Below, piece by piece: positions 8,384 to 17,362 of a DNA stretch of 64,000 bases. A model generated the notes under the pieces. The model was given only the letters and a program-made list of their open reading frames with translations, did not search any database and was not told where the DNA came from. Each line of letters opens with the position of its first letter. Position 1 is the stretch's first letter. The DNA lies in assembly GCF_016743775.1 (NCBI RefSeq), contig NZ_JAEQMY010000018.1, positions 27,480 to 91,479 of the forward strand, read 5' to 3'. Both the position numbers and the translations under genes were made by a program. This stretch comes from Microvirga aerilata (GTDB taxonomy: Bacteria; Pseudomonadota; Alphaproteobacteria; Rhizobiales; Beijerinckiaceae).

Positions 8384-9217
8384 TTACTGGCTGGCTGCGG
8401 CCGACGTGTCGCCGCCTGCAAGCTTCGAGGCGTAAAGGGCGATAGTGCGCGAATACACCTGGGACTTGTTCCAGGCCCGGATGGCCTCGAAGTTCTGGGA
8501 TCCGGGCGCCCAATCGCCGCCTCTGACCCAGCCATGGCCTTTCAGGTAATTGGCCGTTGACGCGAGCACGTCGGCAGGGCTGCGCAAGAGATCGGCCCGC
8601 CCGTCACCGTCGAAATCGATGGCGTATTTCACGTAGGACGAAGGCATGAATTGGGTCTGGCCCATTTCGCCGGCCCATGCGCCACGCATCTCGGCAGGCG
8701 AGAGATCGCCCTTGTCCACAATGCGCAGCGCATCGAAGAGATGTCCCGTAAAGAACTCCGTGCGCCGGCAATCATAGGCGAGCGTCGCCACCGAGCGGAT
8801 GACCGGGAGGTTGCCTCGCACGGCCCCGAAATCGGTCTCCAGGCCCCAGATGGCCACGAGCACGGGGCCCGGCACGCCGAAGCGTTGCTCGATCCGCGCG
8901 AGCGTCGCAGCATGGCGCTTCAACTGGTTCGCGCCGCCTCTGAGACGTCCGGGTGAGATCATGCGGCCCGAGAACTGTTCGAAGCTCTGCTTGAACACGC
9001 CTTGGCCGCGATCCTTCTTGATCACGCTTTGATCGAAGGTCACGCCGGACAATCCCTGTCTGACGGCCTCCGCCGAAATGCCCTGCGCCACCGCTTCCTG
9101 CCCGATGTCGTCGAGCCATTTCTCGAAGCCTGCCGGATCGCGGCAGGTTGCTGCCGAGGCCTGACCTGCCGCGAGGAGGGCGGCGGCCAGAACGGAGGCG
9201 CGCATGAAAGCCTGCAT
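8384..9217 (-). CDS. Lytic murein transglycosylase, MltB type (GH103)
   Basis: Periplasmic enzyme that cleaves glycan strands of peptidoglycan to 1,6-anhydromuropeptides. The protein has 277 residues with a signal peptide (about 1-22). The SLT_2 domain follows with catalytic Glu near residue 127 in GLETDFG, then GEMGQTQFMPSSYVKYAIDFDGDGR, a signature of the MltB family, given here only by its core GQTQFMPS. No C-terminal peptidoglycan-binding domain and no lipobox, so it is a soluble form. ATG 9217 has GGAG upstream; the in-frame ATG at 9205 is an alternative. Confidence 0.9.
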   Translation of the reverse strand: MQAFMRASVLAAALLAAGQASAATCRDPAGFEKWLDDIGQEAVAQGISAEAVRQGLSGVTFDQSVIKKDRGQGVFKQSFEQFSGRMISPGRLRGGANQLKRHAATLARIEQRFGVPGPVLVAIWGLETDFGAVRGNLPVIRSVATLAYDCRRTEFFTGHLFDALRIVDKGDLSPAEMRGAWAGEMGQTQFMPSSYVKYAIDFDGDGRADLLRSPADVLASTANYLKGHGWVRGGDWAPGSQNFEAIRAWNKSQVYSRTIALYASKLAGGDTSAAASQ

Positions 9218-9357
9218 GAAGTCTCTCCAGTTCGTTCGGTTCCTGAGCGAGGTAGGGCCATTCTCCGGCAACTCAAGGCCACGTTGTTGCGAAAGCAACT
9301 TGCGCAGTCCAGGAGCGTTGCTATGGAAGCTAGGGTGCGTTCAGGTGGAGAGGCGCG

Positions 9358-9978
9358 GTGCGCAGCAACGAATATTGGCGAGCATGGTCGGGCATGGCTG
9401 CTTTTCTGGCCTTGCTTGCAGCCGCCCCGGTCGTGCAGGCCGCAAATGTCTCTCCCGGTCCGGACCTCGTGAGCGAAACCATTCAGACCCGGTTCGATCC
9501 TGTGACGCGGCAGACACAGGTTGCAGGCAAAGTTGCGTCGGATCTCTGCTTCCACCTGTCCCTGCCGGACGAGTGGCGCCGGAGCGAGGAGGGGCTCAAG
9601 GCCGTCGTCTCGCATGTGGAGCTTGGCGTGAGCCTTCGCTCCGCCCGTGAGCTTCGCGACATGCCGCAGCCCGACCTCGCAAGCCGCGACGCCGCCTTCC
9701 TGCAGCGAGACTACGAGGAGCTTCTCGGGCGCCCCGCGCAATCCGTCTCCGTTTCCTCAAATGCCGGGGCCATGCGCTGGTCCGCTACGTGGGTGGATGT
9801 GAACCTGCCGACGGCCTCGCATGCCATGACCGTCGAGACCTTGATCGTGCCGCTCTCGAACGAATGGGTGCTCGAGCTGTCGCTTTCGGGAGCTGAGACG
9901 CAAGGCGCCTACAATACGCTCGCCCAGCGGCTGCTGACGAACCTGAAGGTGCAGGGCAGGGGGGGCTGTCAGGCCTGA
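9358..9978 (+). CDS. Hypothetical secreted protein
   Basis: A 206-residue protein not assigned to a family. It has a signal peptide (hydrophobic core MAAFLALLAAAPVVQA, cleavage near residue 28) and a mature part without membrane helices, with single cysteines near its start and end that could pair. The GTG at 9358 is chosen because GGAGAG lies just upstream; ATG 9394 would shorten the signal peptide to about 16 residues and is also possible. It is divergent from the lytic transglycosylase gene and may share its promoter region, so an envelope role is possible but unproven. Confidence 0.6.
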   Translation: MRSNEYWRAWSGMAAFLALLAAAPVVQAANVSPGPDLVSETIQTRFDPVTRQTQVAGKVASDLCFHLSLPDEWRRSEEGLKAVVSHVELGVSLRSARELRDMPQPDLASRDAAFLQRDYEELLGRPAQSVSVSSNAGAMRWSATWVDVNLPTASHAMTVETLIVPLSNEWVLELSLSGAETQGAYNTLAQRLLTNLKVQGRGGCQA

Positions 9979-10089
9979 GAGCCACGGCACCAGAGGGCTG
10001 GCATCCGCAAGCCTTGAACCGCCACCGATTCGAAGCTAGCCATGATGCGGGCCTGCTGGCCGCACACAGGCGAATGCCCGGGAAAAGTC

Positions 10090-10515
10090 ATGGATGTGAT
10101 CATCTACCATAATCCGCAGTGCGGAACTTCGCGCAACACCTTAGGGCTCATCCGCAATGCCGGGATCGAGCCGCACATCGTCGATTATGTGAAGACCCCG
10201 CCGACGCGCCTCCTTCTGCGCCAGCTCATCGCCCGGATGGGTGTGAGCGTCCGCGATGTCATCCGCGAGAAGGGCACGCCGTTTCAGGAACTCGGACTCG
10301 GCGATCCTTCCGTGAGCGACGACCAGCTTCTCGATGCCATGATGGCGCATCCCATCCTGATCAATCGCCCCATCGTGGTCACGCCCATGGGCGTCAGGCT
10401 CTGCCGTCCGTCCGAGGCCGTCCTCGACATCCTGCCGCCGCAGCAGGGCGAGTTCGTCAAGGAGGATGGCGAGCCGGTGGTCGATGCCTCCGGCCGGCGC
10501 GTCGGATTAGCCTAG
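10090..10515 (+). CDS. arsC: ArsC-family arsenate reductase (glutaredoxin type)
   Basis: Thioredoxin-fold protein of 141 residues. The N-terminus has the ArsC signature YHNPQCGTSRNT with the catalytic cysteine at residue 11, and the family segment PILINRPIVVTPMGVRLCRP follows at about residues 93-112. Glutaredoxin-linked ArsC enzymes reduce arsenate to arsenite. No arsR, arsB or acr3 gene is near, so a housekeeping or Spx/YfgD-like role is also possible. ATG 10090 is chosen because it begins the fold; the longer frame from 10042 adds unrelated residues. Confidence 0.87.
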   Translation: MDVIIYHNPQCGTSRNTLGLIRNAGIEPHIVDYVKTPPTRLLLRQLIARMGVSVRDVIREKGTPFQELGLGDPSVSDDQLLDAMMAHPILINRPIVVTPMGVRLCRPSEAVLDILPPQQGEFVKEDGEPVVDASGRRVGLA

Positions 10516-10587
10516 GGCCTGAAGGGAACAAGCCGCCTTTCCTCCTGTTCAGGGACAGGACGTCTCAGCTGAAGGAAAGGCAAGGCA

Positions 10588-11367
10588 ATGGAGCTTCAAG
10601 GCAAGGTCGCGCTCGTGACAGGCGCAGGATCCGGCATCGGCAAGGCGGCGGCCATGCGCTTCGCGCGCGAAGGAGCCTCGGTGGGCGTGCTGAGCCATAC
10701 CGAGGATGAAATCCGCAAGGTCGCCGAGGAAATCGAGAGGGCCGGCGGCAGGGCCGTTCCGCTTGTGGCCGATGTGGGCGACGACGGCCAGATGAAAAAG
10801 GCGGTAGCCGATCTGGTGCAGGCCTATGGCGGCCTCGACATCGTCTTCGCCAATGCGGGCATCAACGGCGTCTGGGCTCCCATCGACGAGCTTCAGCCGG
10901 ACGAGTGGGACCGCACCATCAAGACGAATCTGCGCGGCACCTATCTGACGATCCATTATGCCGTGCCGCACCTGAAGAAGGCTGGAGGCTCCATCGTCAT
11001 CACCGCTTCGATCAACGGCTCCCGCACCTTCACGTCGGCCGGTGCGACGGCCTACTCCGCCACGAAGGCCGCGCAGGTGGCGATGGCGCAGATGCTGGCG
11101 GTTGAACTCGCCAAGCACAAGATCCGCGTTAATGTCGTTTGCCCCGGCAAGATCGACACGGAGATCCAGGAGAATACCCAGAAGCGCGATACGCAAGAGG
11201 CGGAGGTTCCGGCCGAGTACCCGGAAGGTCCGATCCCGCTCACCGGCAAGGAGCCGGGAACGAGCGAAGAGGTGGCGGAGCTCGTGTTTTTCCTGGCCTC
11301 CGACCGTTCCCGCCATATCACCGGCACACCCGTCTGGATCGACGGCGGGCAATCCCTGCTGGTCTGA
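10588..11367 (+). CDS. SDR family oxidoreductase (classical, ~250 residues)
   Basis: NAD(P)-dependent short-chain dehydrogenase of 259 residues. The cofactor motif TGAGSGIG lies at residues 11-18, NAG near residue 90, the catalytic Ser in ITAS, YSATK for Tyr and Lys, and a C-terminal ITGTPVWIDGGQSLLV segment typical of FabG-like and sugar/alcohol SDRs. Substrate unknown. The ribosome site GGAAAGG precedes ATG 10588. It lies 72 bp downstream of arsC on the same strand and converges on the MFS gene. Confidence 0.87.
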   Translation: MELQGKVALVTGAGSGIGKAAAMRFAREGASVGVLSHTEDEIRKVAEEIERAGGRAVPLVADVGDDGQMKKAVADLVQAYGGLDIVFANAGINGVWAPIDELQPDEWDRTIKTNLRGTYLTIHYAVPHLKKAGGSIVITASINGSRTFTSAGATAYSATKAAQVAMAQMLAVELAKHKIRVNVVCPGKIDTEIQENTQKRDTQEAEVPAEYPEGPIPLTGKEPGTSEEVAELVFFLASDRSRHITGTPVWIDGGQSLLV

Positions 11368-11378
11368 TCGCAAGGTTC

Positions 11379-11403
11379 CTGGAGGCGCTTATTGCGCCTC
11401 CAG
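11379..11403. terminator. Hairpin overlapping the MFS stop codon
   Basis: Perfect 10-bp arms (11379-11388 and 11394-11403) with a 5-nt loop that contains the MFS gene's TAA. No T-tract follows on either strand, so it is a weak or factor-assisted terminator between convergent genes. Confidence 0.5.
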
Positions 11404-12624
11404 CTGCGTACCCACGGGGACCGTCGGCTCCATGACGAAGTGGTCCTTGTCGGCCGTAAGAGGCGCTGCGCGCTGAAGACTGCGATAGGCGCCCCAGATC
11501 GCCATGAGAGCCTGGGCTACGATGACGACGTACAAGAGCCTCAGGCGCCCGAATTCGGTCATGGCCACGCCGGAAATCACCGGGCCCACGGCCGCGCCGA
11601 CGCCTTGCAGGATCAGCAGGCCGCCGGCGGCCGCCACGAACTCACCGGGCCGCACCATGTCGTTCACATGCGCCGTGACGATGCTGTAGGTCGGGATCAC
11701 GCTGCCGCCGAAGATGGCCACATACATGAACAGCAGCCATACAGGCACATCGGGCGACACGAAATGGATCAGCGCCAGCAGGATCGAAGCCGCCATGGCG
11801 GCCGCTCCGATGATCACGTGGCGGCGGTCCATGCGATCGGACAGCCAGCCCAGCGGCCATGTGGTGAGAAAGCCGCCCAGGGTGCCGCAGGTCATGAAGA
11901 TGGCGATCTCCACCGTGTCCAGTCCACGCTCCTGCGCCCAGATGGGCCCGAGGCTAAAGAACGAGCTCGTGGTGATGCCGCACAGCACCGCCGCCACCAC
12001 GCCGAACGGCGACTGCCGGTAGAGCCGCATCAGGTTGATCCTGGTGTCGCTCACCGCCTGCGCAGGTGCGGTTGCCCGAGACAGGGCCGTGGGCACGAGG
12101 GCCAGCGAGATGAGAATGGTGACGAAGCAGAACAGCCTGAATCCATGGGGATCGCCCGTCGGCAGGAGCATCTGTCCGCCGATCCCGGCGATCAGCCCTG
12201 TCATTCCATAAAGGCTCAGGATCTGGCCCCGTGTCTGCGCGGTCACGGAAGCGTTGAGCCAGCTCTCGACAACGATGAAGAGCCCGGCAAAGCAGAAGCC
12301 CGTGACGGCACGCGCCGCAATCCACACGGCGGGGCTGATCACGAGGAGATGCAGAAGCGCGACGGATGCGGCCACGGCCGCGAGCGCCGCGAAGGTGCGC
12401 GTATGCCCCACCTGCAGGATCAGCCTGCCGGCCCAAAGGGACCCGATGACGATGCCGACCCAGAACGCGGCCCCAACGGCCCCAATCTCGGTAGGCGTGA
12501 ATTGCTCGATGCTCCCGCGCACGCTGAGCAGGGTGCCCTGCAGAGTGTTTCCGACCTGCATGAGGGCGTAGCCGAGCAGAAGGGCGAGGAGGGTTGGCAG
12601 CGTGGCCCGCAAGGACGAAGACAT
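11389..12624 (-). CDS. Major facilitator superfamily transporter
   Basis: Inner-membrane secondary transporter of 411 residues with about twelve hydrophobic helices in two halves, the typical MFS size. It has an MFS loop 2-3 pattern (GSLWAGRLILQVGHTRTF) and its equivalent in the second half (GWLSDRMDRRHVI). It resembles the YcaD-like group of putative exporters, but the substrate cannot be read. ATG 12622-12624 has AGGAG upstream; a longer frame to 12699 adds non-MFS residues. It converges on the SDR gene and shares no operon with lepA. Confidence 0.87.
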   Translation of the reverse strand: MSSSLRATLPTLLALLLGYALMQVGNTLQGTLLSVRGSIEQFTPTEIGAVGAAFWVGIVIGSLWAGRLILQVGHTRTFAALAAVAASVALLHLLVISPAVWIAARAVTGFCFAGLFIVVESWLNASVTAQTRGQILSLYGMTGLIAGIGGQMLLPTGDPHGFRLFCFVTILISLALVPTALSRATAPAQAVSDTRINLMRLYRQSPFGVVAAVLCGITTSSFFSLGPIWAQERGLDTVEIAIFMTCGTLGGFLTTWPLGWLSDRMDRRHVIIGAAAMAASILLALIHFVSPDVPVWLLFMYVAIFGGSVIPTYSIVTAHVNDMVRPGEFVAAAGGLLILQGVGAAVGPVISGVAMTEFGRLRLLYVVIVAQALMAIWGAYRSLQRAAPLTADKDHFVMEPTVPVGTQLEAQ

Positions 12625-12835
12625 GGGCTCTCCTGTAGGCGAGATCCTGTGGCTCAGGTGTGCGGCGTGCCGGGGCTCGTCCGGCCACCGTGCCCACATG
12701 GACGTGCCAAAGCCCGGCGCCGGAAGGCCCCGTTCTCAAGCGTTCGACGATGGTGGACTGCGAGCCCCGTGCCTGGGTTGAACTCTGGGGCCGGGGGCAG
12801 GTTCCGATGTTTCTTGCTGCAGCGCGAAAGGCAAA

Positions 12836-12871
12836 AGAAAGGCCCGGCTTGCGCGCAAGCCGGGCCTTTCT
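12836..12871 (-). terminator. Strong intrinsic terminator of lepA
   Basis: A perfect inverted repeat with 18-bp arms centred at 12853.5. On the minus strand it is followed by TTTTGCC after a TTTC arm end, 24 bp beyond the lepA stop. Confidence 0.85.
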
Positions 12872-12894
12872 GAAAAAGCTTTGTACGTCCTGCC

Positions 12895-14700
12895 TCAGCT
12901 ATCCATCTTCAGCGCGGCAATGAAGGCTTCCTGCGGGATGTCGACCTTGCCGAACTGGCGCATCCGCTTCTTGCCTTCCTTCTGCTTGTCGAGCAGTTTG
13001 CGCTTGCGCGAGGCGTCGCCGCCGTAGCACTTGGCGGTCACGTCCTTGCGGAGCGCCCGGATTGTCTCGCGGGCGATGATCTTGCCGCCGATGGCGGCCT
13101 GGACCGGGATCTGGAACATGTGCGGCGGGATCAGTTCCTTGAGCTTCTCGCACATGGCGCGGCCACGGCCCTCCGCCCGGTCGCGATGGACCAGCATGGA
13201 GAGCGCATCCACCGGCTCGGCATTGACCAGCACCGACATCTTCACGAGATCGCCCTCGCGGTAGTCGGAGATATGATAGTCGAAGGAGGCGTAGCCCTTC
13301 GAGATCGACTTCAGGCGGTCGTAGAAGTCGAACACCACCTCGTTGAGCGGCAGGTCGTAGACCACCATGGCGCGCTTGCCGACATAGTTCAGGTCGATCT
13401 GGATGCCGCGCCGCTCCTGGCACAGCTTGAGCACGGAGCCGAGATAATCGTCGGGCGTGAGGATGGTGGCGCGGATCCACGGCTCCTCGATGGTTTCGAT
13501 CTTCATCACGTCCGGCATGTCGGCCGGATTGTGCAGCTCGATGGTCGAGCCGTCGCGCAGCTTCAGGTGATAGACCACCGACGGGGCGGTGGAGATGAGA
13601 TCGAGGTTGAACTCGCGCTCCAGACGCTCCTGGATGATCTCGAGGTGCAGAAGCCCGAGGAAGCCGCAGCGGAAGCCGAAGCCGAGCGCCGCCGAGGTTT
13701 CCATCTCGTAGGAGAAGCTGGCATCGTTCAGGCGCAGCTTGCCCATAGCGGAACGCAGGTTCTCGAACTCGGCGGCATCGACCGGGAAGAGGCCGCAGAA
13801 CACCACCGGCTGCACGGGCTTGAAGCCGGGCAGCGCTTCCGCCGTGGGCTTGCGATCGTCCGTGATGGTGTCGCCGACGCGGGTATCGGCCACTTCCTTG
13901 ATCGACGCGGTGAAGAAGCCGACCTCGCCGGGGCCGAGCACGGCCATTTCCTGCATCTTCGGCGAAAACACGCCCACGCGGTCGAGGCTGTAGGTGGCGT
14001 TGGTCCCCATCATCTTGATGGTGGAGCCCTTCTTCATGGACCCGTCGATGATGCGCACCAGCACGACGACGCCGAGATAGGCGTCGTACCAGGAATCGAC
14101 GAGGAGCGCCTTGAGCGGCGCATCCGGGTCGCCCTTGGGCGGCGGCAGCTTCTGGACGATGGCCTCCAGCACGCCTTCGATGTTCAGGCCGGTCTTGGCC
14201 GAAATCGGCACCGCGTCCGATGCGTCGATGCCGATCACCTCCTCGATCTGCTCCTTGATCCGGTCCGGATCGGCGGCGGGCAGGTCGATCTTGTTCAGAA
14301 CGGGCACGATCTCGTGGTTGGCGTCGATGGCCTGGTAGACGTTGGCGAGCGTCTGCGCTTCCACGCCCTGGGAGGCGTCGACGACCAGGAGCGAGCCCTC
14401 ACAGGCGGCAAGCGAGCGCGAGACCTCGTAGGCGAAGTCCACGTGGCCGGGGGTATCCATGAGGTTCAGGATGTAGGTCTTGCCGTTCTGCGCCTTGTAT
14501 TCCAGGCGCACGGTCTGCGCCTTGATGGTGATGCCGCGCTCGCGCTCGATATCCATGTTGTCGAGCACCTGCTCCGTCATCTCGCGGGCGGTGAGCGCCC
14601 CCGTGGTCTGGATCAGACGGTCGGCAAGCGTGGACTTGCCATGGTCGATATGGGCCACGATGGAGAAGTTGCGGATGTTGTCGAAGGTGCGTGCGGTCAT
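12895..14700 (-). CDS. lepA: Elongation factor 4, LepA
   Basis: Ribosome-associated GTPase that acts on stalled or mis-positioned ribosomes and in 30S biogenesis. The protein has 601 residues, the family length. Visible are G1 AHIDHGKST (about 16-24), G3 DTPGH, G4 NKID, the EF-G-like domains, and the LepA-specific C-terminal domain with [19 protein letters not shown] near residue 560. ATG 14698-14700 starts [23 protein letters not shown]; an in-frame ATG at 14733 adds 11 atypical residues. Single gene with its own terminator. Confidence 0.97.
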   Translation of the reverse strand: MTARTFDNIRNFSIVAHIDHGKSTLADRLIQTTGALTAREMTEQVLDNMDIERERGITIKAQTVRLEYKAQNGKTYILNLMDTPGHVDFAYEVSRSLAACEGSLLVVDASQGVEAQTLANVYQAIDANHEIVPVLNKIDLPAADPDRIKEQIEEVIGIDASDAVPISAKTGLNIEGVLEAIVQKLPPPKGDPDAPLKALLVDSWYDAYLGVVVLVRIIDGSMKKGSTIKMMGTNATYSLDRVGVFSPKMQEMAVLGPGEVGFFTASIKEVADTRVGDTITDDRKPTAEALPGFKPVQPVVFCGLFPVDAAEFENLRSAMGKLRLNDASFSYEMETSAALGFGFRCGFLGLLHLEIIQERLEREFNLDLISTAPSVVYHLKLRDGSTIELHNPADMPDVMKIETIEEPWIRATILTPDDYLGSVLKLCQERRGIQIDLNYVGKRAMVVYDLPLNEVVFDFYDRLKSISKGYASFDYHISDYREGDLVKMSVLVNAEPVDALSMLVHRDRAEGRGRAMCEKLKELIPPHMFQIPVQAAIGGKIIARETIRALRKDVTAKCYGGDASRKRKLLDKQKEGKKRMRQFGKVDIPQEAFIAALKMDS

Positions 14701-14813
14701 AATCTTGCAAAAATAGGAACGGTTGCGCCGCAATAGCAGGGCAGGCCCCTAAAGCCAAGGGAAGTCGGTAGAGCGGGGCAGGGGCTAATCGCCCTAGGGC
14801 TCTGGAATCCGGG

Positions 14814-15290
14814 CTATTCCAGCCGCACGAGAGCCTCGGCCCGGGCGAGATCCTTGGGACGCCCGAACCGCCGGCAGATTTCGATCAGCTCCGGCCGGGA
14901 GGGAGCATGGACGATTCTTCCGTCCACGAGGAAGGATTGACGGGTGGTGGGCTCCACGGGCCGCCAGACCTCCTGCGTCCGGATCTGGAACCCGCCCATG
15001 AACTCAACGGGAAGGGGCGGCTCCACCCAACGTCCGAAGACCTCGGACCGGAACAGGGCTGTGCCGCCGTCATCGACTGGGGGAATGTCCAGTTTCGACA
15101 GCACCTGCCGGGCGTCACGGGCGCTCATGACCACATCGACATCTGGAATCGCGGATTGAAACCCATGCAGCCCGGCCGCGGCGCCGCCGATCAGCCACCA
15201 CGAGTCCTGCACCCCCGTCGAAGCATCCGCCAGCATTGCCAGGGTTCGCAGGACCGGTGCGGGAAGATCAGGAGGGGCTGGGGAGGGCAT
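14814..15290 (-). CDS. Nucleotidyltransferase-fold protein
   Basis: A 158-residue protein with the start of a DNA polymerase-beta-like nucleotidyltransferase: WLIGGAAAGLHG (residues 32-43) followed by IPDVDVVMS (about 48-56), matching the GG...D-x-D pattern of the MNT/AbiEii-like group. The C-terminal part has EICRRFGRPKDLARAEAL, common in this group. No HEPN or AbiEi partner lies next to it, so a toxin-antitoxin role is not supported; it could be an orphan nucleotide- or antibiotic-modifying homologue. No ribosome site is obvious before ATG 15288-15290. Confidence 0.65.
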   Translation of the reverse strand: MPSPAPPDLPAPVLRTLAMLADASTGVQDSWWLIGGAAAGLHGFQSAIPDVDVVMSARDARQVLSKLDIPPVDDGGTALFRSEVFGRWVEPPLPVEFMGGFQIRTQEVWRPVEPTTRQSFLVDGRIVHAPSRPELIEICRRFGRPKDLARAEALVRLE

Positions 15291-15353
15291 GATCGGCGCA
15301 CGTGCTTTGCAAATATCGGGATCATACCCTCATGGGAGAATTATCGGGAGTCG

Positions 15354-16832
15354 TCAGTGCCCGGAGGCGAGCTTCGCCCCCTCCTTGTTGTGGGTGCCGA
15401 TGCGGTCCACCAGGGTGGCGCTGGCCTCGTTCAGGCCCACGATCTCCACCGGAATGCCGTGGTGGCGGAACTTCAGCACCACCCGGTCGAGGGCGTTGAT
15501 GCCGGTGATGTCCCAGAAATGGGAGGCCGTCACGTCGATCACCACTTGGCGGAGATCCTCCTCCCGGAAGTCGAAGGCGCTGTGGAAGGCCTCCCCCGTG
15601 GCGAAGAAGATCTCGCCGTTGACCTTGTAGGTGCGCACGTCGCCCTCGCGGGTGGAGGCGATGCTGAAGAACTTGGCCACTTTCCGGGCGAAGAAGATGC
15701 CGCTCAGGATCACGCCCACCAGCACGCCCTTGGCGAGATCGTGGGTGAACACCACGACAGCCACGGTCGCCAGCATGACGATGCTGGAGCTTTTCGGATA
15801 CAGGCGCATGGCCAGGATCGAACCCCACTGGAAGGTGTTGATCGACACCATGATCATCACCGCAACCAGGGCCGCCATCGGGATCTGGCGCACCCACTCG
15901 TCGAGCACGAGGATCAGGAAGAGCAGGAACGCGCCCGCCCACAGAGCCGAGAGCCGCCCGCGACCGCCGGAGGAGACGTTGATCACCGACTGGCCGATCA
16001 TGGCGCAGCCCGCCATGCCGCCGAAGAGCCCCGCAACGATGTTGGCGATGCCCTGTCCCGTGCATTCGCGGTTCTTCGAGCTGTCCGTATCGGTCATCTC
16101 GTCCACGATGGCGGCCGTCATGAGGGATTCGAGCAGCCCCACCATGGTGAGGGTGAGCGAATAGGGCAGGATGATCTTGAGCGTGTCGAGGTTCAGCGGG
16201 ATGTCCGGAAGGGCAAAGACCGGCAGGTCGCTCGGCAATTGGCCCATGTCGCCCACGGTACGCAGGTCGAGGCCGAAATAGATTGCGGCGGCGGTCAGCA
16301 GCACGATGGTGACGAGGGCGGATGGGACCACCTTCGTGACGAGAGGCAGCAGATAGATGATCGCAAGGCCCACCGCGACCATCCCATACATCAGCGGTCC
16401 CTGACCCACGAATTCAGGAAGCTGCGCCATGAAGATCAGGATGGCGAGGGCATTCACGAAGCCCGTCACCACCGAACGGGAGACGAAGCGCATCAGGTCG
16501 CCCAGACGAAAAAAGCCCGCAACGATCTGAAACGCTCCCGTCAGAAGCGTGGCCGCGAGCAGGTACTGCAGCCCGTGGTCCTTGACGAGGGTGCCCATGA
16601 CGAGCGCCATGGCGCCCGTGGCGGCCGAGATCATGCCGGGACGCCCGCCAGCGATGGCGGTGACGACCGCGATGCAGAAGGAGGCATAAAGCCCGACCTG
16701 CGGGTCGACGCCGGCAATGATCGAGAACGCAATGGCTTCGGGGATCAGGGCGAGGGCGACCACGGTGCCGGCAAGCAGATCGCGCGGCACGTTGGGAAAC
16801 CACTCGGCCTTGAGACGGGAGAGATGAGACAT
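15354..16832 (-). CDS. SulP-family anion transporter with STAS domain
   Basis: Inner-membrane SLC26/SulP transporter of 492 residues. About 12-14 helices (residues 15-385) include the family's N-terminal [21 protein letters not shown] region and the central [18 protein letters not shown] segment. A cytoplasmic STAS domain at about 390-485 ([20 protein letters not shown]) follows. Bacterial SulP proteins move sulfate, bicarbonate or dicarboxylates; no neighbouring carbonic anhydrase or sulfur gene narrows this. The ribosome site is weak. The upstream 530 bp carry no gene. Confidence 0.93.
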   Translation of the reverse strand: MSHLSRLKAEWFPNVPRDLLAGTVVALALIPEAIAFSIIAGVDPQVGLYASFCIAVVTAIAGGRPGMISAATGAMALVMGTLVKDHGLQYLLAATLLTGAFQIVAGFFRLGDLMRFVSRSVVTGFVNALAILIFMAQLPEFVGQGPLMYGMVAVGLAIIYLLPLVTKVVPSALVTIVLLTAAAIYFGLDLRTVGDMGQLPSDLPVFALPDIPLNLDTLKIILPYSLTLTMVGLLESLMTAAIVDEMTDTDSSKNRECTGQGIANIVAGLFGGMAGCAMIGQSVINVSSGGRGRLSALWAGAFLLFLILVLDEWVRQIPMAALVAVMIMVSINTFQWGSILAMRLYPKSSSIVMLATVAVVVFTHDLAKGVLVGVILSGIFFARKVAKFFSIASTREGDVRTYKVNGEIFFATGEAFHSAFDFREEDLRQVVIDVTASHFWDITGINALDRVVLKFRHHGIPVEIVGLNEASATLVDRIGTHNKEGAKLASGH

Positions 16833-17362
16833 GGCAGAAAACTCGCGAGCCCTGACGGGAGGGCATGATGACGCCGTGGGCGGGCAGGCCCGCTCGGCGG
16901 GCGTCCCTGCGGCGTGCAGGGCTGGGGATGCTTCGAGGAGCGCGCAGTTGCGCCGGGCACGCGCTACGGCGGCGTCATCCGCGGGGTCTTTGCCGGAGCC
17001 TCAACGTAAATCATGCCCCCTCTTAGCAGCATGCTCCCGCATGGCAACGGGCCTGCATGGGATCGGGGCATGTTCGGGGCACATGCATGAACCGGCCCTG
17101 TGGCCGCCGGAGGCTGTGCACTATGCTTCTCGGGCGAAGATCCCGACCGGCGTGCCGCCCGAGGCCCGATCCTGTCCATCACATTCGCTGGATCGGCGGT
17201 CAAGGTGCGGGGCCCCGGCCTTGATTCAAAGGCCATTTCGACTAAAACCTTATGGCCTCGCTTGAGCCGGCATATCGGTGATCTCCCCCTTGAGGAAGCA
17301 ATGGACCAGAGGTCTGCAAAACTGGATCGCCGGGCTGGGGCAGCCTGCGCAAGGCGAGGCCC
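16833..17362. other. Intergenic region between SulP and sensor kinase genes
   Basis: A 530-bp stretch between divergent genes. It contains GC-rich short inverted segments around 16880-16925 and no frame with coding character, ribosome site and family resemblance. It must contain the promoters for both flanking genes. No recognised repeat family was seen. Confidence 0.5.

Noticed and set aside
10090..10515. Arsenic resistance operon
   Set aside because: Only the ArsC-like gene is present; the flanking genes are a secreted hypothetical protein and an SDR.
13120..14736. Long antisense frame across lepA, with similar ones across pgk/gap (40268-42397) and tkt (42427-44553)
   Set aside because: High-GC codon bias opens antisense frames; the minus-strand genes are unmistakable family members.
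16831..17265. Plus-strand frame in the SulP-kinase gap
   Set aside because: Arg/Ala/Ser-rich composition typical of GC-rich non-coding DNA, no ribosome site, no family resemblance.
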